From the NCBI RefSeq assembly GCF_002835805.1, contig NZ_PISE01000003.1, positions 62,001 through 126,000 on the forward strand: a stretch of 64,000 bases of DNA. The letters are read 5' to 3'. Below, piece by piece: positions 1 to 8,405 of the stretch. The notes beneath the pieces were generated by a model. That model was not told the origin of the DNA. It saw only the letters and a list, made by a program, of their open reading frames with translations, and ran no database searches. Both the position numbers and the translations under genes were made by a program. Origin of the DNA: Niallia nealsonii. GTDB lineage: Bacteria; Bacillota; Bacilli; Bacillales; Cytobacillaceae. Position 1 is the stretch's first letter. The number at the start of each line of letters is the position of its first letter.

Positions 1-696
1 ATAACTTTGCCTCATTTATCATCATTGGAAATGCTTCTGCTGTCATTTATTGGGTCAATTATCGGCATTGCATTGGTGTTTGGATTGGCAGCATGTATAA
101 GAAATGGTTTTTCTCCTGTAAGGCTTGCAATAATAGGGACTGTAATAGGCACATTTTTAAGCAGTCTTTCCCAAGCATTAGCATCTTATTACCAAGTATC
201 TCAAACGATGAGTTTCTGGTATAATGCAAGGCTTCATCAGATTAACAGTGAATTATTGTTGTATTCTTTTCCTATTGCATGTGTTGGAATGATAATGGCT
301 CTATTATTGGCGAAATCTATTACCATTCTTTCATTAGGAAAGGAGACAGCGACAGGTCTCGGACAAAAAACATGGCTTATTCAAATTGTAGCCATTATTT
401 CTGTAGGACTAATGACTGGTGTTGGAGTAGCTTTGGCTGGAAAGATTGCTTTTGTTGGTTTGATTATTCCACATATTGTGAGGTTTTTAGTAGGAGTTGA
501 TTATAAATGGGTTATTCCATGCTCTGGAATAATTGGAGGGGTATTTTTAGTAGTTTGTGATGTTATCAGCCGATTTGTCCATTATCCGTTTGAAACGCCA
601 ATAGGAGTAGTAACGACATTGGTTGGCATTCCATTCTTTCTTTATTTAATAAAAAAGAAAGGAGGGGAGCAGCATCGAACAGAACGGGCTTATTAA
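1..696 (+). CDS. feuB: Siderophore ABC transporter permease, FeuB-like (5' end cut by window)
   Basis: This is the C-terminal part (about 231 residues in frame from base 1) of a FecCD-family permease that moves iron-siderophore across the membrane with a binding protein and an ATPase. Full members run about 330 residues, so roughly the first 100 lie outside the window and the apparent TTG at base 7 is not the start. Several hydrophobic helices and the cytoplasmic coupling segment GLIIPHIVRFLVG are visible. The next gene begins inside its last codons, and a second permease and a BesA-type esterase follow, the B. subtilis feuB-feuC-besA order. FeuB rather than another FecCD member is inferred from that context. 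Confidence 0.85.
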   Translation: MTLPHLSSLEMLLLSFIGSIIGIALVFGLAACIRNGFSPVRLAIIGTVIGTFLSSLSQALASYYQVSQTMSFWYNARLHQINSELLLYSFPIACVGMIMALLLAKSITILSLGKETATGLGQKTWLIQIVAIISVGLMTGVGVALAGKIAFVGLIIPHIVRFLVGVDYKWVIPCSGIIGGVFLVVCDVISRFVHYPFETPIGVVTTLVGIPFFLYLIKKKGGEQHRTERAY

Positions 697-1696
697 ATAT
701 ATTTTTCTATTAATCAGTATATCTCTAATTGTTTTATCCCTTGCTTATTTTAGTATGACGAATGGAGTATACCCTATAACCTTTCAAGAGTTTTATCATA
801 GTATTTTTCGCATAAGCCTTCATGAAGATATTGATTTGCTCTTATTTGATTTTCGTTTGCCAAGAGTTATACTTGCTATGATTATTGGCTTTGGTTTGGG
901 CATTTCTGGATCGGTATTGCAGGGAATTACAAAAAATGGACTAGCTGATCCTGGAATCTTAGGCATTAATAGCGGAGCAGGTGCGGCAATTGTTATCTAT
1001 ATGTTCTTTTTTCAAGAGAGTATAAGCGATGATAGCATAACTGCAATTATGATGATGCCAATGGCTGGACTTGTTGGAGGATTATTGGCTGCTTTTATTA
1101 TCTTTTTTATTGCAGCAGATTCTAATCGTTTAGATGCACAAAGATTATTGCTGACTGGTATTGCGATTAGTTCAGGGTTTGGGGCATTATCCCTTTATCT
1201 TTCTTTAAAGATGAAATCACAGGATTTTGAGATGGCAACCATTTGGCTAAATGGCAGCATTTATAGTGCCAATTGGCTGTTTATTTTATCCATTCTTCCT
1301 TGGTTTATTCTTATTATCCCATTGATTATAAAAAAGGCATATATTCTTGATTTATTTACATTGCAAGAAGAAGTACTGAAGGGGTTGGGAGTGAAAGTTG
1401 AAAAGGAAAAATGGATTCTATTGCTTTCTAGTGTAGCAATAGTAAGCGCATGTGTTTCTGTTGCTGGAAATATTGGTTTTATTGGTTTAATTGGTCCACA
1501 TATAGCGAAGCTGCTTATAGGAAAAAAACATCGCTACTCTTTAATTATTTGTGGAATGATAGGTATGCTATTAATGGTAGCAGCAGATTATATCAGCCGC
1601 ACGATTGTAGCCCCGGCTGAACTATCTATTGGGATTATTCTAAGTATAATAGGTGTTCCTTATTTTGTTTATTTGCTGATAAAAGCGAAAGTATAA
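674..1696 (+). CDS. feuC: Siderophore ABC transporter permease, FeuC-like, probable ATC start
   Basis: Second FecCD-family permease, partner of the upstream one in ferri-siderophore import. The coupling motif FIGLIGPHIAKLLIG and many membrane helices are seen. The first ATG is base 755, but that would give 313 residues and remove helix 1. The same frame is open upstream through a typical first membrane helix (KYIFLLISISLIVLSLAYF) to an ATC at 674, six bases after a strong ribosome site (GGAGGGG, 661-667). The ATC start gives 340 residues, the normal family length. There is no ATG, GTG or TTG between 656 and 755 in this frame, so I infer an ATC start or a base change from ATG. It overlaps the upstream gene by 23 bases. 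Confidence 0.8.
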   Translation: MEQNGLIKYIFLLISISLIVLSLAYFSMTNGVYPITFQEFYHSIFRISLHEDIDLLLFDFRLPRVILAMIIGFGLGISGSVLQGITKNGLADPGILGINSGAGAAIVIYMFFFQESISDDSITAIMMMPMAGLVGGLLAAFIIFFIAADSNRLDAQRLLLTGIAISSGFGALSLYLSLKMKSQDFEMATIWLNGSIYSANWLFILSILPWFILIIPLIIKKAYILDLFTLQEEVLKGLGVKVEKEKWILLLSSVAIVSACVSVAGNIGFIGLIGPHIAKLLIGKKHRYSLIICGMIGMLLMVAADYISRTIVAPAELSIGIILSIIGVPYFVYLLIKAKV

Positions 1697-1722
1697 CGCA
1701 TCTGGAAAGGAAGATACAATAA

Positions 1723-2466
1723 ATGGAAGGAGAGTTAAAAACTTATTATATTGTTGATAGAGAAGTTATTATCTATTTGCCGCCTACATACAAAGCGGAA
1801 ATTAAGAGCTATCCAGTAGTTTATATTCATGATGGCAGCTATTTGTTTAAAGATTCTTTAATACAGTTAGAGGCAATGTTTAGCAATCATCGACTAAAGG
1901 AAATGATATTAGTTGGCATAGAGCCTCATAATCGGCTGGATGAATATACACCGTGGAAAGCTTCAGCGTTAGATGCAAGACTCCCTGATTTTAACGGACA
2001 AGGGGCAATTTATTTAAAAGTTGTAATAGATGAGATAAAGATGTTTATTGATAAGCATTTTTTTACCAATCCCACTGCTCATTCAACAGGAATGATAGGA
2101 GCATCTTTAGGGGGACTAATTTCATTTTATAGTTTATATTGTTATCCAGATAAAATGGATAAAATCGCTTTGTTGTCCCCTTCGTTATGGTATAAAGATT
2201 TTATGCAATTTTTAAAAATCACACCAATGCCATCTATTTCAAATAAAAAAATTTATTTATATGTTGGAGAAAAAGAGGGAAAAGACAAAACAAATATTCA
2301 GCAATTTATGGTTGAAAATAATAAACATGCAAATGAATTATTAAAAAATGCAGGGTTAATGGATAATCAGTTGAAATTTGAGCTAGGGAAAAATGCCAAA
2401 CATAATAAAGAAACTTTCAAAAAACAGTTTTTACATGCATTAGAGTGGCTATTTCAGAAGGAATAA
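1723..2466 (+). CDS. besA: Bacillibactin-trilactone-type esterase, BesA-like
   Basis: An alpha/beta-hydrolase of the putative esterase (Fes/IroE/BesA) family, 247 residues, without signal peptide and so cytosolic. The nucleophile elbow GASLGG places the catalytic Ser near residue 128, and a late His is available near 227 (AKHNKETF). BesA (YbbA) in B. subtilis cleaves ferric bacillibactin after import so that iron is released. Here the gene follows two FeuBC-type permeases by 26 bases on the same strand, which supports that role. The exact siderophore is inferred, because no biosynthesis genes are in the window. The start ATG follows GGAAAGGAAG. Confidence 0.8.
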   Translation: MEGELKTYYIVDREVIIYLPPTYKAEIKSYPVVYIHDGSYLFKDSLIQLEAMFSNHRLKEMILVGIEPHNRLDEYTPWKASALDARLPDFNGQGAIYLKVVIDEIKMFIDKHFFTNPTAHSTGMIGASLGGLISFYSLYCYPDKMDKIALLSPSLWYKDFMQFLKITPMPSISNKKIYLYVGEKEGKDKTNIQQFMVENNKHANELLKNAGLMDNQLKFELGKNAKHNKETFKKQFLHALEWLFQKE

Positions 2467-2473
2467 AAATAGC

Positions 2474-2497
2474 AGCCCCCAAAAAACTTTGGGGGCT
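2474..2497 (-). terminator. Terminator between besA and the SASP gene
   Basis: A perfect 10-bp stem (AGCCCCCAAA / TTTGGGGGCT) with an AAAC loop. A T-rich tract follows on the minus strand (CTATTTTTATTC), so it best ends the SASP transcript, but it can also stop besA transcription. Confidence 0.85.
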
Positions 2498-2521
2498 AAA
2501 GCCATTATATAAAATTAAGTT

Positions 2522-2737
2522 TTAAGCTTGAGTTCCGCCTAGTTGTTTTTCAGCCAGTTGTACAAGGCGTTTTGTAATTTCTCCACCAACAGATCCGTTA
2601 GCGCGAGCAGTTGTTTCTGCACCTAAAGATACACCAAATTCACTAGCGATTTCGTATTTCATTTGATCTAGTGCTTGAGCTACACCTGGTACTAATAGTT
2701 GATTTGAGGAATTGCCTCTACTTGATGAATTAGTCAT
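2522..2737 (-). CDS. Alpha/beta-type small acid-soluble spore protein
   Basis: A 71-residue spore DNA-binding protein. The family signature is clear: the GPR protease cleavage region YEIASEFGV near residue 30 and the C-terminal block [17 protein letters not shown]. These proteins coat DNA in the forespore, protect it from UV and supply amino acids on germination. I start at the ATG at 2737 because it is preceded by GAGGAG (2748-2753) and matches family N-termini; the frame is open further upstream but that part is untranslated leader. A sigma-G promoter lies about 130 bases upstream. A close paralogue is at 13344-13547. Confidence 0.95.
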   Translation of the reverse strand: MTNSSSRGNSSNQLLVPGVAQALDQMKYEIASEFGVSLGAETTARANGSVGGEITKRLVQLAEKQLGGTQA

Positions 2738-2866
2738 TATGTTCCATCTCCTCATAAAAAATTTTTTTGGTTGGGTTAGCTGGAATCGCACCAACATATA
2801 AGTAACCTTATTGCCACTTGGCTTAACCCATTGAATTTTTTAATTGGTATTTGCTGCTTGTACTAA

Positions 2867-2896
2867 TAGTATGGATAGTTGCTATTTTGTTATTCG
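2867..2896 (-). promoter_or_regulatory. Sigma-G promoter for the SASP gene
   Basis: On the minus strand, CGAATA (2891-2896), a 17-base spacer, then CATACTA (2867-2873). This matches the forespore sigma-G consensus at almost every position. It predicts a leader of roughly 120 bases before the SASP start. Confidence 0.75.
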
Positions 2897-3108
2897 TTTT
2901 AAATAGAAGGTAATTTATTCCTTATATTTATTAAATATTTGTGTCATTACATCGATTTATTTGTAAGAAAATTGATATAAATAGAATAGATTTTTATTTG
3001 GAACAAAAAATAGGGAATAAAATGATCAATCTTTACTTCTTTTTAGCTTATCTATAAGTATTAAATAATCTTTTTAAATGAAATAAAAATAATCATTAGA
3101 GGTGGATA

Positions 3109-3351
3109 ATGACTACTATTTGCCCGGTTTGTAATGGATGGCAGGAACTTTCCTCTGTTTGTTCCCACTGTAAAAAATATGTTGAGGATAAAGGAAGAAT
3201 AATGGACTATTATGATGATTACAGTGCATATATGCCAATTGATCAAATGAAGATGGAGGATGGTTATCAAGATTTTCAGGAGCATTTATGCCCACATTTA
3301 GTAGTATGTGAAAGTTGCGGAAATGAAGAGATAGCATTTGTCCAAGAATAA
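3109..3351 (+). CDS. Small zinc-ribbon-like protein, function unknown
   Basis: An 80-residue protein with three Cys pairs that look like metal ligands: CPVC (residues 5-8), CSHC (18-21) and, near the C-terminus, CPHLVVCESC. The middle is acidic and rich in Tyr and Met. The start ATG follows GAGGTGGATA with good spacing. It stands alone between divergent and convergent neighbours and ends at a shared terminator. I do not recognise the family; the metal binding is inferred from the Cys spacing only. Confidence 0.75.
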   Translation: MTTICPVCNGWQELSSVCSHCKKYVEDKGRIMDYYDDYSAYMPIDQMKMEDGYQDFQEHLCPHLVVCESCGNEEIAFVQE

Positions 3352-3360
3352 AGAGCATAT

Positions 3361-3418
3361 AAAAAAGTTCAAGTCTGCCCAAATCTTTTATAGATAGTGG
3401 GGAAACTTGAACTTTTTT
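3361..3418. terminator. Bidirectional terminator between the zinc-ribbon gene and msmX
   Basis: A 14-bp stem (AAAAAAGTTCAAGT, 3361-3374, with ACTTGAACTTTTTT, 3405-3418) with T-tracts on both strands and a 30-base loop. It lies between two converging genes. Confidence 0.85.
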
Positions 3419-3449
3419 GTCTTTACAGTCAGCAGTGGCTGATAGAATA

Positions 3450-4547
3450 TTAGCGAATTCTGCTTTCTGTATCCTTATCAAAGAAATGAGCTTTATTCAT
3501 ATCAAAAGCAAGCTGTACAGCGGATCCTGCTGAAAGATTGGCTCTTGAATCAAGTCTAGCAACAAATTCTTTGTTTGCTAAAGTAGAGTAGATTAAGCTT
3601 TCTGCACCAGTTAATTCAAAGACATCTACTTTTGCATTAAATGCTGTATCCTCAGAGGATTCAATAAAGACTAGCTCATCATGGATATCTTCCGGTCTAA
3701 TGCCGAAAATCACTTCTTTGCCGATATAGCCCTGTTCTTTTAATGTTTTCAATTTTCCATCAGGAATAGTGAAAGAAGTATTTCCAATATTAAGTGTATT
3801 GCCAACAATTTTTCCATCGAAGAAGTTCATTGCAGGTGATCCAATGAAACCGCCAACAAAAACATTTTCTGGTTTTTCATATACTTCTTTAGGTGCACCT
3901 ACTTGCTGAATGATGCCGTCTTTCATGACAACTAAACGAGTTGCCATTGTCATTGCTTCTGTTTGGTCATGTGTAACATAGATAGTAGTAGTTTGTAATC
4001 TTTGATGCAGTTTAGAAATTTCTGCACGCATTTGTACACGCAATTTAGCGTCTAAGTTGGATAATGGCTCATCCATTAAGAATACTTTCGCATCACGAAC
4101 AATTGCACGACCTAGTGCAACCCTTTGGCGCTGACCACCTGATAACGCTTTTGGTTTTCTTTTTAAATATTCTTCTAGACCAAGAATTTTTGCTGCATTT
4201 TGTACACGCTCATCTATTTCTGTTTTTGGAAACTTACGAAGTTTTAAGCCAAAAGCCATATTATCATATACAGTCATATGCGGATATAATGCATAGTTTT
4301 GGAATACCATTGCAATATCACGATCTTTAGGTGCTACATCATTAACACGAACATTGTCAATTAAGAAATCACCTTTTGAAATATCTTCTAATCCAGCAAT
4401 CATTCGAAGTGTAGTTGATTTTCCACAGCCAGAAGGTCCAACGAATACGATAAATTCTTTATCTTCAATATGGAGATTAAAGTCTTTTACTGCTGTTACT
4501 TTCTCATCATAGATTTTGTAAATATTATTTAAAACTAATTCTGCCAT
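3450..4547 (-). CDS. msmX: Multi-sugar ABC transporter ATPase MsmX
   Basis: A 365-residue ATP-binding subunit of the UgpC/MalK/MsmX group, the same length as B. subtilis MsmX. Visible motifs are Walker A GPSGCGKST (37-45), signature LSGGQRQR (135-142), Walker B VFLMDEP (155-161) and the switch His in THDQ, followed by a C-terminal TOBE-type regulatory region. MsmX is known to energise several carbohydrate importers whose operons lack their own ATPase, which fits its isolation here with no permease genes nearby. The start is the ATG after GAGGAGG. Two cre-like sites upstream suggest CcpA control. Confidence 0.9.
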   Translation of the reverse strand: MAELVLNNIYKIYDEKVTAVKDFNLHIEDKEFIVFVGPSGCGKSTTLRMIAGLEDISKGDFLIDNVRVNDVAPKDRDIAMVFQNYALYPHMTVYDNMAFGLKLRKFPKTEIDERVQNAAKILGLEEYLKRKPKALSGGQRQRVALGRAIVRDAKVFLMDEPLSNLDAKLRVQMRAEISKLHQRLQTTTIYVTHDQTEAMTMATRLVVMKDGIIQQVGAPKEVYEKPENVFVGGFIGSPAMNFFDGKIVGNTLNIGNTSFTIPDGKLKTLKEQGYIGKEVIFGIRPEDIHDELVFIESSEDTAFNAKVDVFELTGAESLIYSTLANKEFVARLDSRANLSAGSAVQLAFDMNKAHFFDKDTESRIR

Positions 4548-4590
4548 TTTTTGTTCCTCCTCTGTTTTGTATATATATAATGTAACATCG

Positions 4591-4606
4591 TTGATAACGT
4601 TTTCAT
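4591..4606. promoter_or_regulatory. cre-like site upstream of msmX
   Basis: TTGATAACGTTTTCAT differs from the 16-base cre consensus WTGNAANCGNWNNCAW at one position. It lies 44 bases upstream of the msmX start, so CcpA-dependent carbon control is plausible. Confidence 0.5.
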
Positions 4607-4651
4607 ATTGACGAAATGCATAAAAAAAACAACCTATATTTGAGCATTTTG

Positions 4652-4665
4652 CATAAGCGCTTTCA
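4652..4665. promoter_or_regulatory. Second cre-like site upstream of msmX
   Basis: CATAAGCGCTTTCA agrees with the palindromic form TGAAAGCGCTTTCA at 11 of 14 positions. It is about 50 bases upstream of the better site at 4591. It may be a second weak CcpA site. Confidence 0.35.
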
Positions 4666-4802
4666 TTTATAAAGAAAAGGTGCTCAATTGATTTATTTTT
4701 TAAAGTTTAGGTGCATTTTTTTAATAGTTTGGTTCATTTTTCGGGGAGATAGCTATTTTTCGACAAAATTCATTGTTTTTCAACTTGATCTTTTCTCTCT
4801 GA

Positions 4803-4846
4803 AAAAAAGCTGCGAACAATGACATTTCATTGTTCGCAGCTTTTTT
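4803..4846. terminator. Strong bidirectional terminator
   Basis: A 19-bp perfect stem, left arm 4803-4821 and right arm 4828-4846, core GCTGCGAACAATG, loop ACATTT, flanked by A and T runs on both sides. It ends the minus-strand membrane protein gene that follows. Confidence 0.9.
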
Positions 4847-4856
4847 CGGGATACAT

Positions 4857-5483
4857 TCACAGATCTTTGGAAGAAAAAGGTAAAAAAAGTTTAACTCCAC
4901 GTTTATTAACAGGAAGAAAACGAGAATCACAAATAATATGGCTAATATATGCTAATAAACAAGTATAGTATGCCCCTTCAATTTGGGTAGATTGTTCAAA
5001 TTGCAGAGAGATAATACTGTAAAATAAAATGCCGATAATAGAGTGTGTATAGCTTCTATGAGCGATAAGAGAAGAAATAATAATAAAAATCCCTAAAAGC
5101 AGAAGCCAATTTTCTTGCAGTGAAATACCCCCTACTAATACAGCAGCCCCTGTAATTGTCAGCATATGCTTTTTTTTGATGAAAAGGGAAAGGAGCAAGA
5201 TAGAGGCCCCAATCGCAGCACCATATATTTGTTCTTGCGAAGTGCCATTTAAAAAGCTGTACAATATCATTAAGATGCCAATAATTTGTGTAACGGTACG
5301 GAAGACTTTATGAGATATAGTTATTCTATTGCGGAGCGTGCCATCTATATCCATATCAGGCATTAATCCAGAAATGCCTCCTAAGCCTACTAATAAAATG
5401 GTTGTTGCAGGAGTAGCCTGATAATAGTTTGCTACAACAAAACCAGTTGCTGCTCCGACTATTGCATGTGATGTGCCTTTCAA
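4857..5483 (-). CDS. Membrane-bound metal-dependent hydrolase (YdjM/DUF457 family)
   Basis: A 208-residue integral membrane protein with about six hydrophobic segments. It carries the scattered His/Asp set typical of the DUF457 (YdjM/YvsG) family: TSHAIVG at the N-terminus, LMPDMDID near residue 40, ISHKVF, AHRSYTHS and ISHIICDS. These residues suggest metal binding at the membrane; the substrate is not known. Translation starts at TTG (5483) after AGGAGATTCAAC. It is monocistronic, ending at a strong terminator and starting far from the next gene. Confidence 0.8.
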   Translation of the reverse strand: MKGTSHAIVGAATGFVVANYYQATPATTILLVGLGGISGLMPDMDIDGTLRNRITISHKVFRTVTQIIGILMILYSFLNGTSQEQIYGAAIGASILLLSLFIKKKHMLTITGAAVLVGGISLQENWLLLLGIFIIISSLIAHRSYTHSIIGILFYSIISLQFEQSTQIEGAYYTCLLAYISHIICDSRFLPVNKRGVKLFLPFSSKDL

Positions 5484-5631
5484 GTTGAATCTCCTATTCT
5501 TTATTGTTTACGAAAACGCAGTTTGTTCTTCCATTAATTAATAGATGACGAACTTATGTTTCCTTTTATTATAGTCGAATTTTTTTGATTGGAAAAGCTT
5601 TTTCCATAGGTAGAGGAGAGAAAAGAGGAAG

Positions 5632-5669
5632 ACGCTTTCTTTTAATAGGCTAGTGAAAAAAGAAAGCGT
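5632..5669 (-). terminator. Possible terminator of the PucR-type regulator gene
   Basis: A 12-bp stem ACGCTTTCTTTT / AAAAGAAAGCGT with a 14-base loop lies just after the regulator stop. The trailing T-tract on the minus strand is poor, so the call is tentative. Confidence 0.4.
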
Positions 5670-5676
5670 GTTATGT

Positions 5677-6579
5677 TTAATTTTTTCCATTGCTGTATAG
5701 TAAACATGCCAGATAGACAGTTAATAAACTATTCTGCTCCCGCAAGTGAAATCCTGTTTTTTCTGAGAATTTATCTAAACGGTACTGCAATGTGTTGCGG
5801 TGGATAAATAGTTGTTTAGCCGTATTTGTACTATGTCCATTATTCTCTATAAACGTTTGGATCGTTAGCAGAAGTTCTTTATCTTCTGAAAAGATGGAAA
5901 ACGAATGCTTAAAGAGGGCTAATTCATCATCAGATAATCGTTGAATAAATAAATAGGGCAAAACTTTTTCGAAGGTTAATACCCGCTGAGATGGAATAGT
6001 ATGTAGGCCATTAGAAAAAATAATTCGTTCCTTTGCAAATAATGATGGTGTTTCCTCATTTAATTTCAATTCTTTTCCGATAAAAAAAGTTGCAGTAAAA
6101 TAAAGATCTGTTTGTACTGCTCGTGCAAAGGAATCATACTCCTCTTCTGGAAGAAACTGCTGATTTCTTTCGACTATTAGTCCCTCATGTTCATTTTTCC
6201 ATATCAGCAGACTTCCTGAAGGAATAAATCCTCTGAAGGCAGCTTCTATTTGTCTTTTTTCTAATGCTTGTCCGTTTATACGAAATTGGATAATTCGAAT
6301 AATACTGGTTTCTGTGTCTGTTTTTGGAATTTTATCATGAAAATATAAAAATTGGCTCCAACGCAATTCTTTTTGTGCATTATTTTCCTCTGGCAAAAAT
6401 AAGTCGAACAAGTTTTTGAGCAAATCAAGCTGTTCATCTTGAATTTCATCTTTCGGGATTCCAAACCAGCCTTCTTGTTCATCTAGCTTAAACCAATAAA
6501 AAAGATCGAGCTGTGAAGTAGTAGGAGGAGATGTCTGCTGAATAGAATGATGAAAGTATGAGAGTAATTTATTCTTCAT
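5677..6579 (-). CDS. PucR/CdaR-type transcriptional regulator
   Basis: A 300-residue cytosolic protein. The C-terminal 60 residues hold the PucR-type helix-turn-helix (NNGHSTNTAKQLFIHRNTL then QYRLDKF), as in CdaR and PucR regulators. The N-terminal 230 residues are a divergent sensory region that I cannot name. I start at the ATG at 6579 because GGGAGG lies just before it; an ATG five codons upstream would overlap that ribosome site. Its target is unknown. It stands upstream of the DUF457 gene but is separated by about 190 bases and a possible terminator. Confidence 0.8.
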   Translation of the reverse strand: MKNKLLSYFHHSIQQTSPPTTSQLDLFYWFKLDEQEGWFGIPKDEIQDEQLDLLKNLFDLFLPEENNAQKELRWSQFLYFHDKIPKTDTETSIIRIIQFRINGQALEKRQIEAAFRGFIPSGSLLIWKNEHEGLIVERNQQFLPEEEYDSFARAVQTDLYFTATFFIGKELKLNEETPSLFAKERIIFSNGLHTIPSQRVLTFEKVLPYLFIQRLSDDELALFKHSFSIFSEDKELLLTIQTFIENNGHSTNTAKQLFIHRNTLQYRLDKFSEKTGFHLREQNSLLTVYLACLLYSNGKN

Positions 6580-6597
6580 AGTAACCTCCCTCAAATA

Positions 6598-6822
6598 AAT
6601 AAAAAGGCTGTTTTCGTAAACTTTATTGCTTTTTAAGGAGTAGGCTGATTGCAGTGAAGGGATGCTCGCTTTCCGTGGGGCGGGCGGTGAGCCTCCGCAG
6701 GCCGCGCCTGCGGGGTCTCACCTGTCTCGCATCTTTCACTCCAATCCACCTATTTTAACCATGGGTTTACTCATTGAAACTATCTGAAAAACAACAATCT
6801 TTTAGAAAACAGCCAATAAAAA
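6598..6822. mobile_element. MITE-like element, family A, copy 1
   Basis: A 209-bp element (6606-6814) with terminal inverted repeats GGCTGTTTTCGTAAA / TTTAGAAAACAGCC and an 8-bp direct repeat AATAAAAA on both sides (6598-6605 and 6815-6822). Its core is GC-rich, with the palindrome GCAGGCCGCGCCTGC, in sharp contrast to the AT-rich surroundings. There is no open frame for a transposase. A second copy with its own 8-bp duplication is at 43391-43609. Confidence 0.85.
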
Positions 6823-6944
6823 ATACTAATTATATACAATCTGTGGTGGAGATGAGAAAACTAAAGAAGATTGAAGACTTTTATCAGAATTTTTTCAACG
6901 TATAATCTCATTTTATAATACAAAGAAACAGGGAGCAATAAAAA

Positions 6945-6986
6945 GAGAATCATGGGAAGATGCTAATAAATCATTCCCTGATTCTC
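6945..6986 (-). terminator. Terminator of the ATP-grasp spore operon
   Basis: Stem GAGAATCA-GGGAA with TTCCC-TGATTCTC, followed on the minus strand by TTTTTATTG. It lies directly after the 57-residue protein gene and would end the whole operon. Confidence 0.8.
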
Positions 6987-6998
6987 ACCATGTATATC

Positions 6999-7172
6999 TT
7001 ATATATGATACGGGGGATCTTCTTTTTTAATGTCCCTTGCTTCTTCTATATTTGTTGCCTTTTCTCTGTTAATAACATGCCCACCGCCCATTCCTTCATT
7101 AATCATACGGTCTATATCTAAATAGGCATGCTCTCTTCCTTCATAGTTTAAATCCTTTTTCTGTTTGCTCAA
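6999..7172 (-). CDS. Small 57-residue protein at the end of the ATP-grasp operon
   Basis: A short gene with a TTG start (7172) placed six bases after GGAGGG, a very good ribosome site. The product is hydrophilic and charged, starting SKQKKDLNYEGREHAYLD, with a central Gly-rich stretch INEGMGGGHVINRE and the end KKEDPPYHI. I do not recognise the family. It lies 45 bases after the last of four ATP-grasp genes with no terminator between, and a terminator follows it, so it is probably cotranscribed and sporulation-linked. It could be a structural coat peptide or a substrate of the enzymes; that is speculation. Confidence 0.75.
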   Translation of the reverse strand: MSKQKKDLNYEGREHAYLDIDRMINEGMGGGHVINREKATNIEEARDIKKEDPPYHI

Positions 7173-7217
7173 AAGTTATCCCTCCTTTTTTCTTAGGATG
7201 GGATATAGAAGGGAATT

Positions 7218-8405
7218 TCATTCGGGAATATTGAAATTCCCTAGTTGGTAACAAAGTTTGGCAAGCTGTGTGCATCTTGCTTGCTCAATATCCAGTTCAT
7301 CAAACAGCATGGGTTTGCTGTTAATTTCAAATAAATAATAGTTACCATAAATGTCAACACATGCATCAATAGAAAATTCCCCAAAAAAGCCAAGCTGATT
7401 GGATAAACAATCACCACAATACTTTACTAATGTATCTATAAAATGATCATGACTTTGTGTTCGTAAAGCATGGTAGGGAAGGAGCTGTCCGCCATTTGGA
7501 ATATGTGTTGTTATTTCTTGAGAAACAGACTGTCTAATTCCAACACCCTTTAATACATATTTATCTTTATCATATAAAATTAATAGTCGAAAATCATAAC
7601 GATGTCCATTATATTTGGCAGCTTCTATTGTTTTTTGAGCAATATAAGAAGGAGGATCGTTGGTTGAATTAAAATAATTCCAAAAATGTATGAAGGTAGA
7701 AAACTCTTTTGTTTCTTTGGGTGTTTTAGCAGTAATCGAATCATCTTGATTTATTTTTATATTTATAATTTTATTGCCTTTTTTTCCTTCCACTGGTTTG
7801 ATATAAATATTTTTATGTTTTTTTAAAAAATCATAAAGAACATTTTGGTCTGTAATAAGCATGGTTGGTGGAAGAAATGGTTTTAACACAGGATGCTCTT
7901 TAAAAAAGGTATAAATCTCATATTTATTTAAAAATGAAGGGTTAAAAAAAGGAATATTTTTGTTGGCAAAGAACTGAACGGCATGTTGATAGGGCTTTTG
8001 TTTTTCTGTTTTCCGAAAAGGAATGCGATTATAGACAACGTGTGGAAGAGGAGATTTTACATGTATCCAGCGGTTCTCTTTGGGATCTAGCACAAATCCA
8101 GCTACCTCTGTTTCTGAAATATCTTCAGGGGCAAAGATGATGACTATTCCGCCTAGTTTAGTTAATTCTTTCTGGAGATTTATAAATAATGGACCATTTC
8201 CAGAAAGCTTGTTTTTTTTATTATACGAAACAAGGATTCCTATAATTGGTCCTATATTGTTTTTTGTTTGGCTAATCTGAAAAGCAATACAATCTGATGT
8301 AATAGAGGAAATAGTAGAAAGTTTTTCTTTATTGCTGCCAAATGTTAAATCAGTTTGATGGAGAGTGCTCCAACATTTAATTTTTCGGTTATAATAGATG
8401 TCCAC
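7218..8405 (-). CDS. YheC/YheD-family ATP-grasp protein, fourth gene of the cluster
   Basis: A 395-residue ATP-grasp protein of the spore-coat-associated YheC/YheD family. It shows the family landmarks GPIIGIL (near 52), VVYNRIP, the ATP-binding IKPVEGKKG (202-210), DFRLLI (271) and the C-terminal metal/ATP block FGEFSIDACVD then FEINSKP (359-365). I use the GTG at 8405, preceded by GAGGG; a TTG five codons upstream lacks a ribosome site. It overlaps the yheD stop by 17 bases, so the two are translationally coupled. Compared with its 458-residue paralogue it lacks about 45 N-terminal residues. Reaction and substrate are unknown. Confidence 0.85.
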   Translation of the reverse strand: MDIYYNRKIKCWSTLHQTDLTFGSNKEKLSTISSITSDCIAFQISQTKNNIGPIIGILVSYNKKNKLSGNGPLFINLQKELTKLGGIVIIFAPEDISETEVAGFVLDPKENRWIHVKSPLPHVVYNRIPFRKTEKQKPYQHAVQFFANKNIPFFNPSFLNKYEIYTFFKEHPVLKPFLPPTMLITDQNVLYDFLKKHKNIYIKPVEGKKGNKIINIKINQDDSITAKTPKETKEFSTFIHFWNYFNSTNDPPSYIAQKTIEAAKYNGHRYDFRLLILYDKDKYVLKGVGIRQSVSQEITTHIPNGGQLLPYHALRTQSHDHFIDTLVKYCGDCLSNQLGFFGEFSIDACVDIYGNYYLFEINSKPMLFDELDIEQARCTQLAKLCYQLGNFNIPE

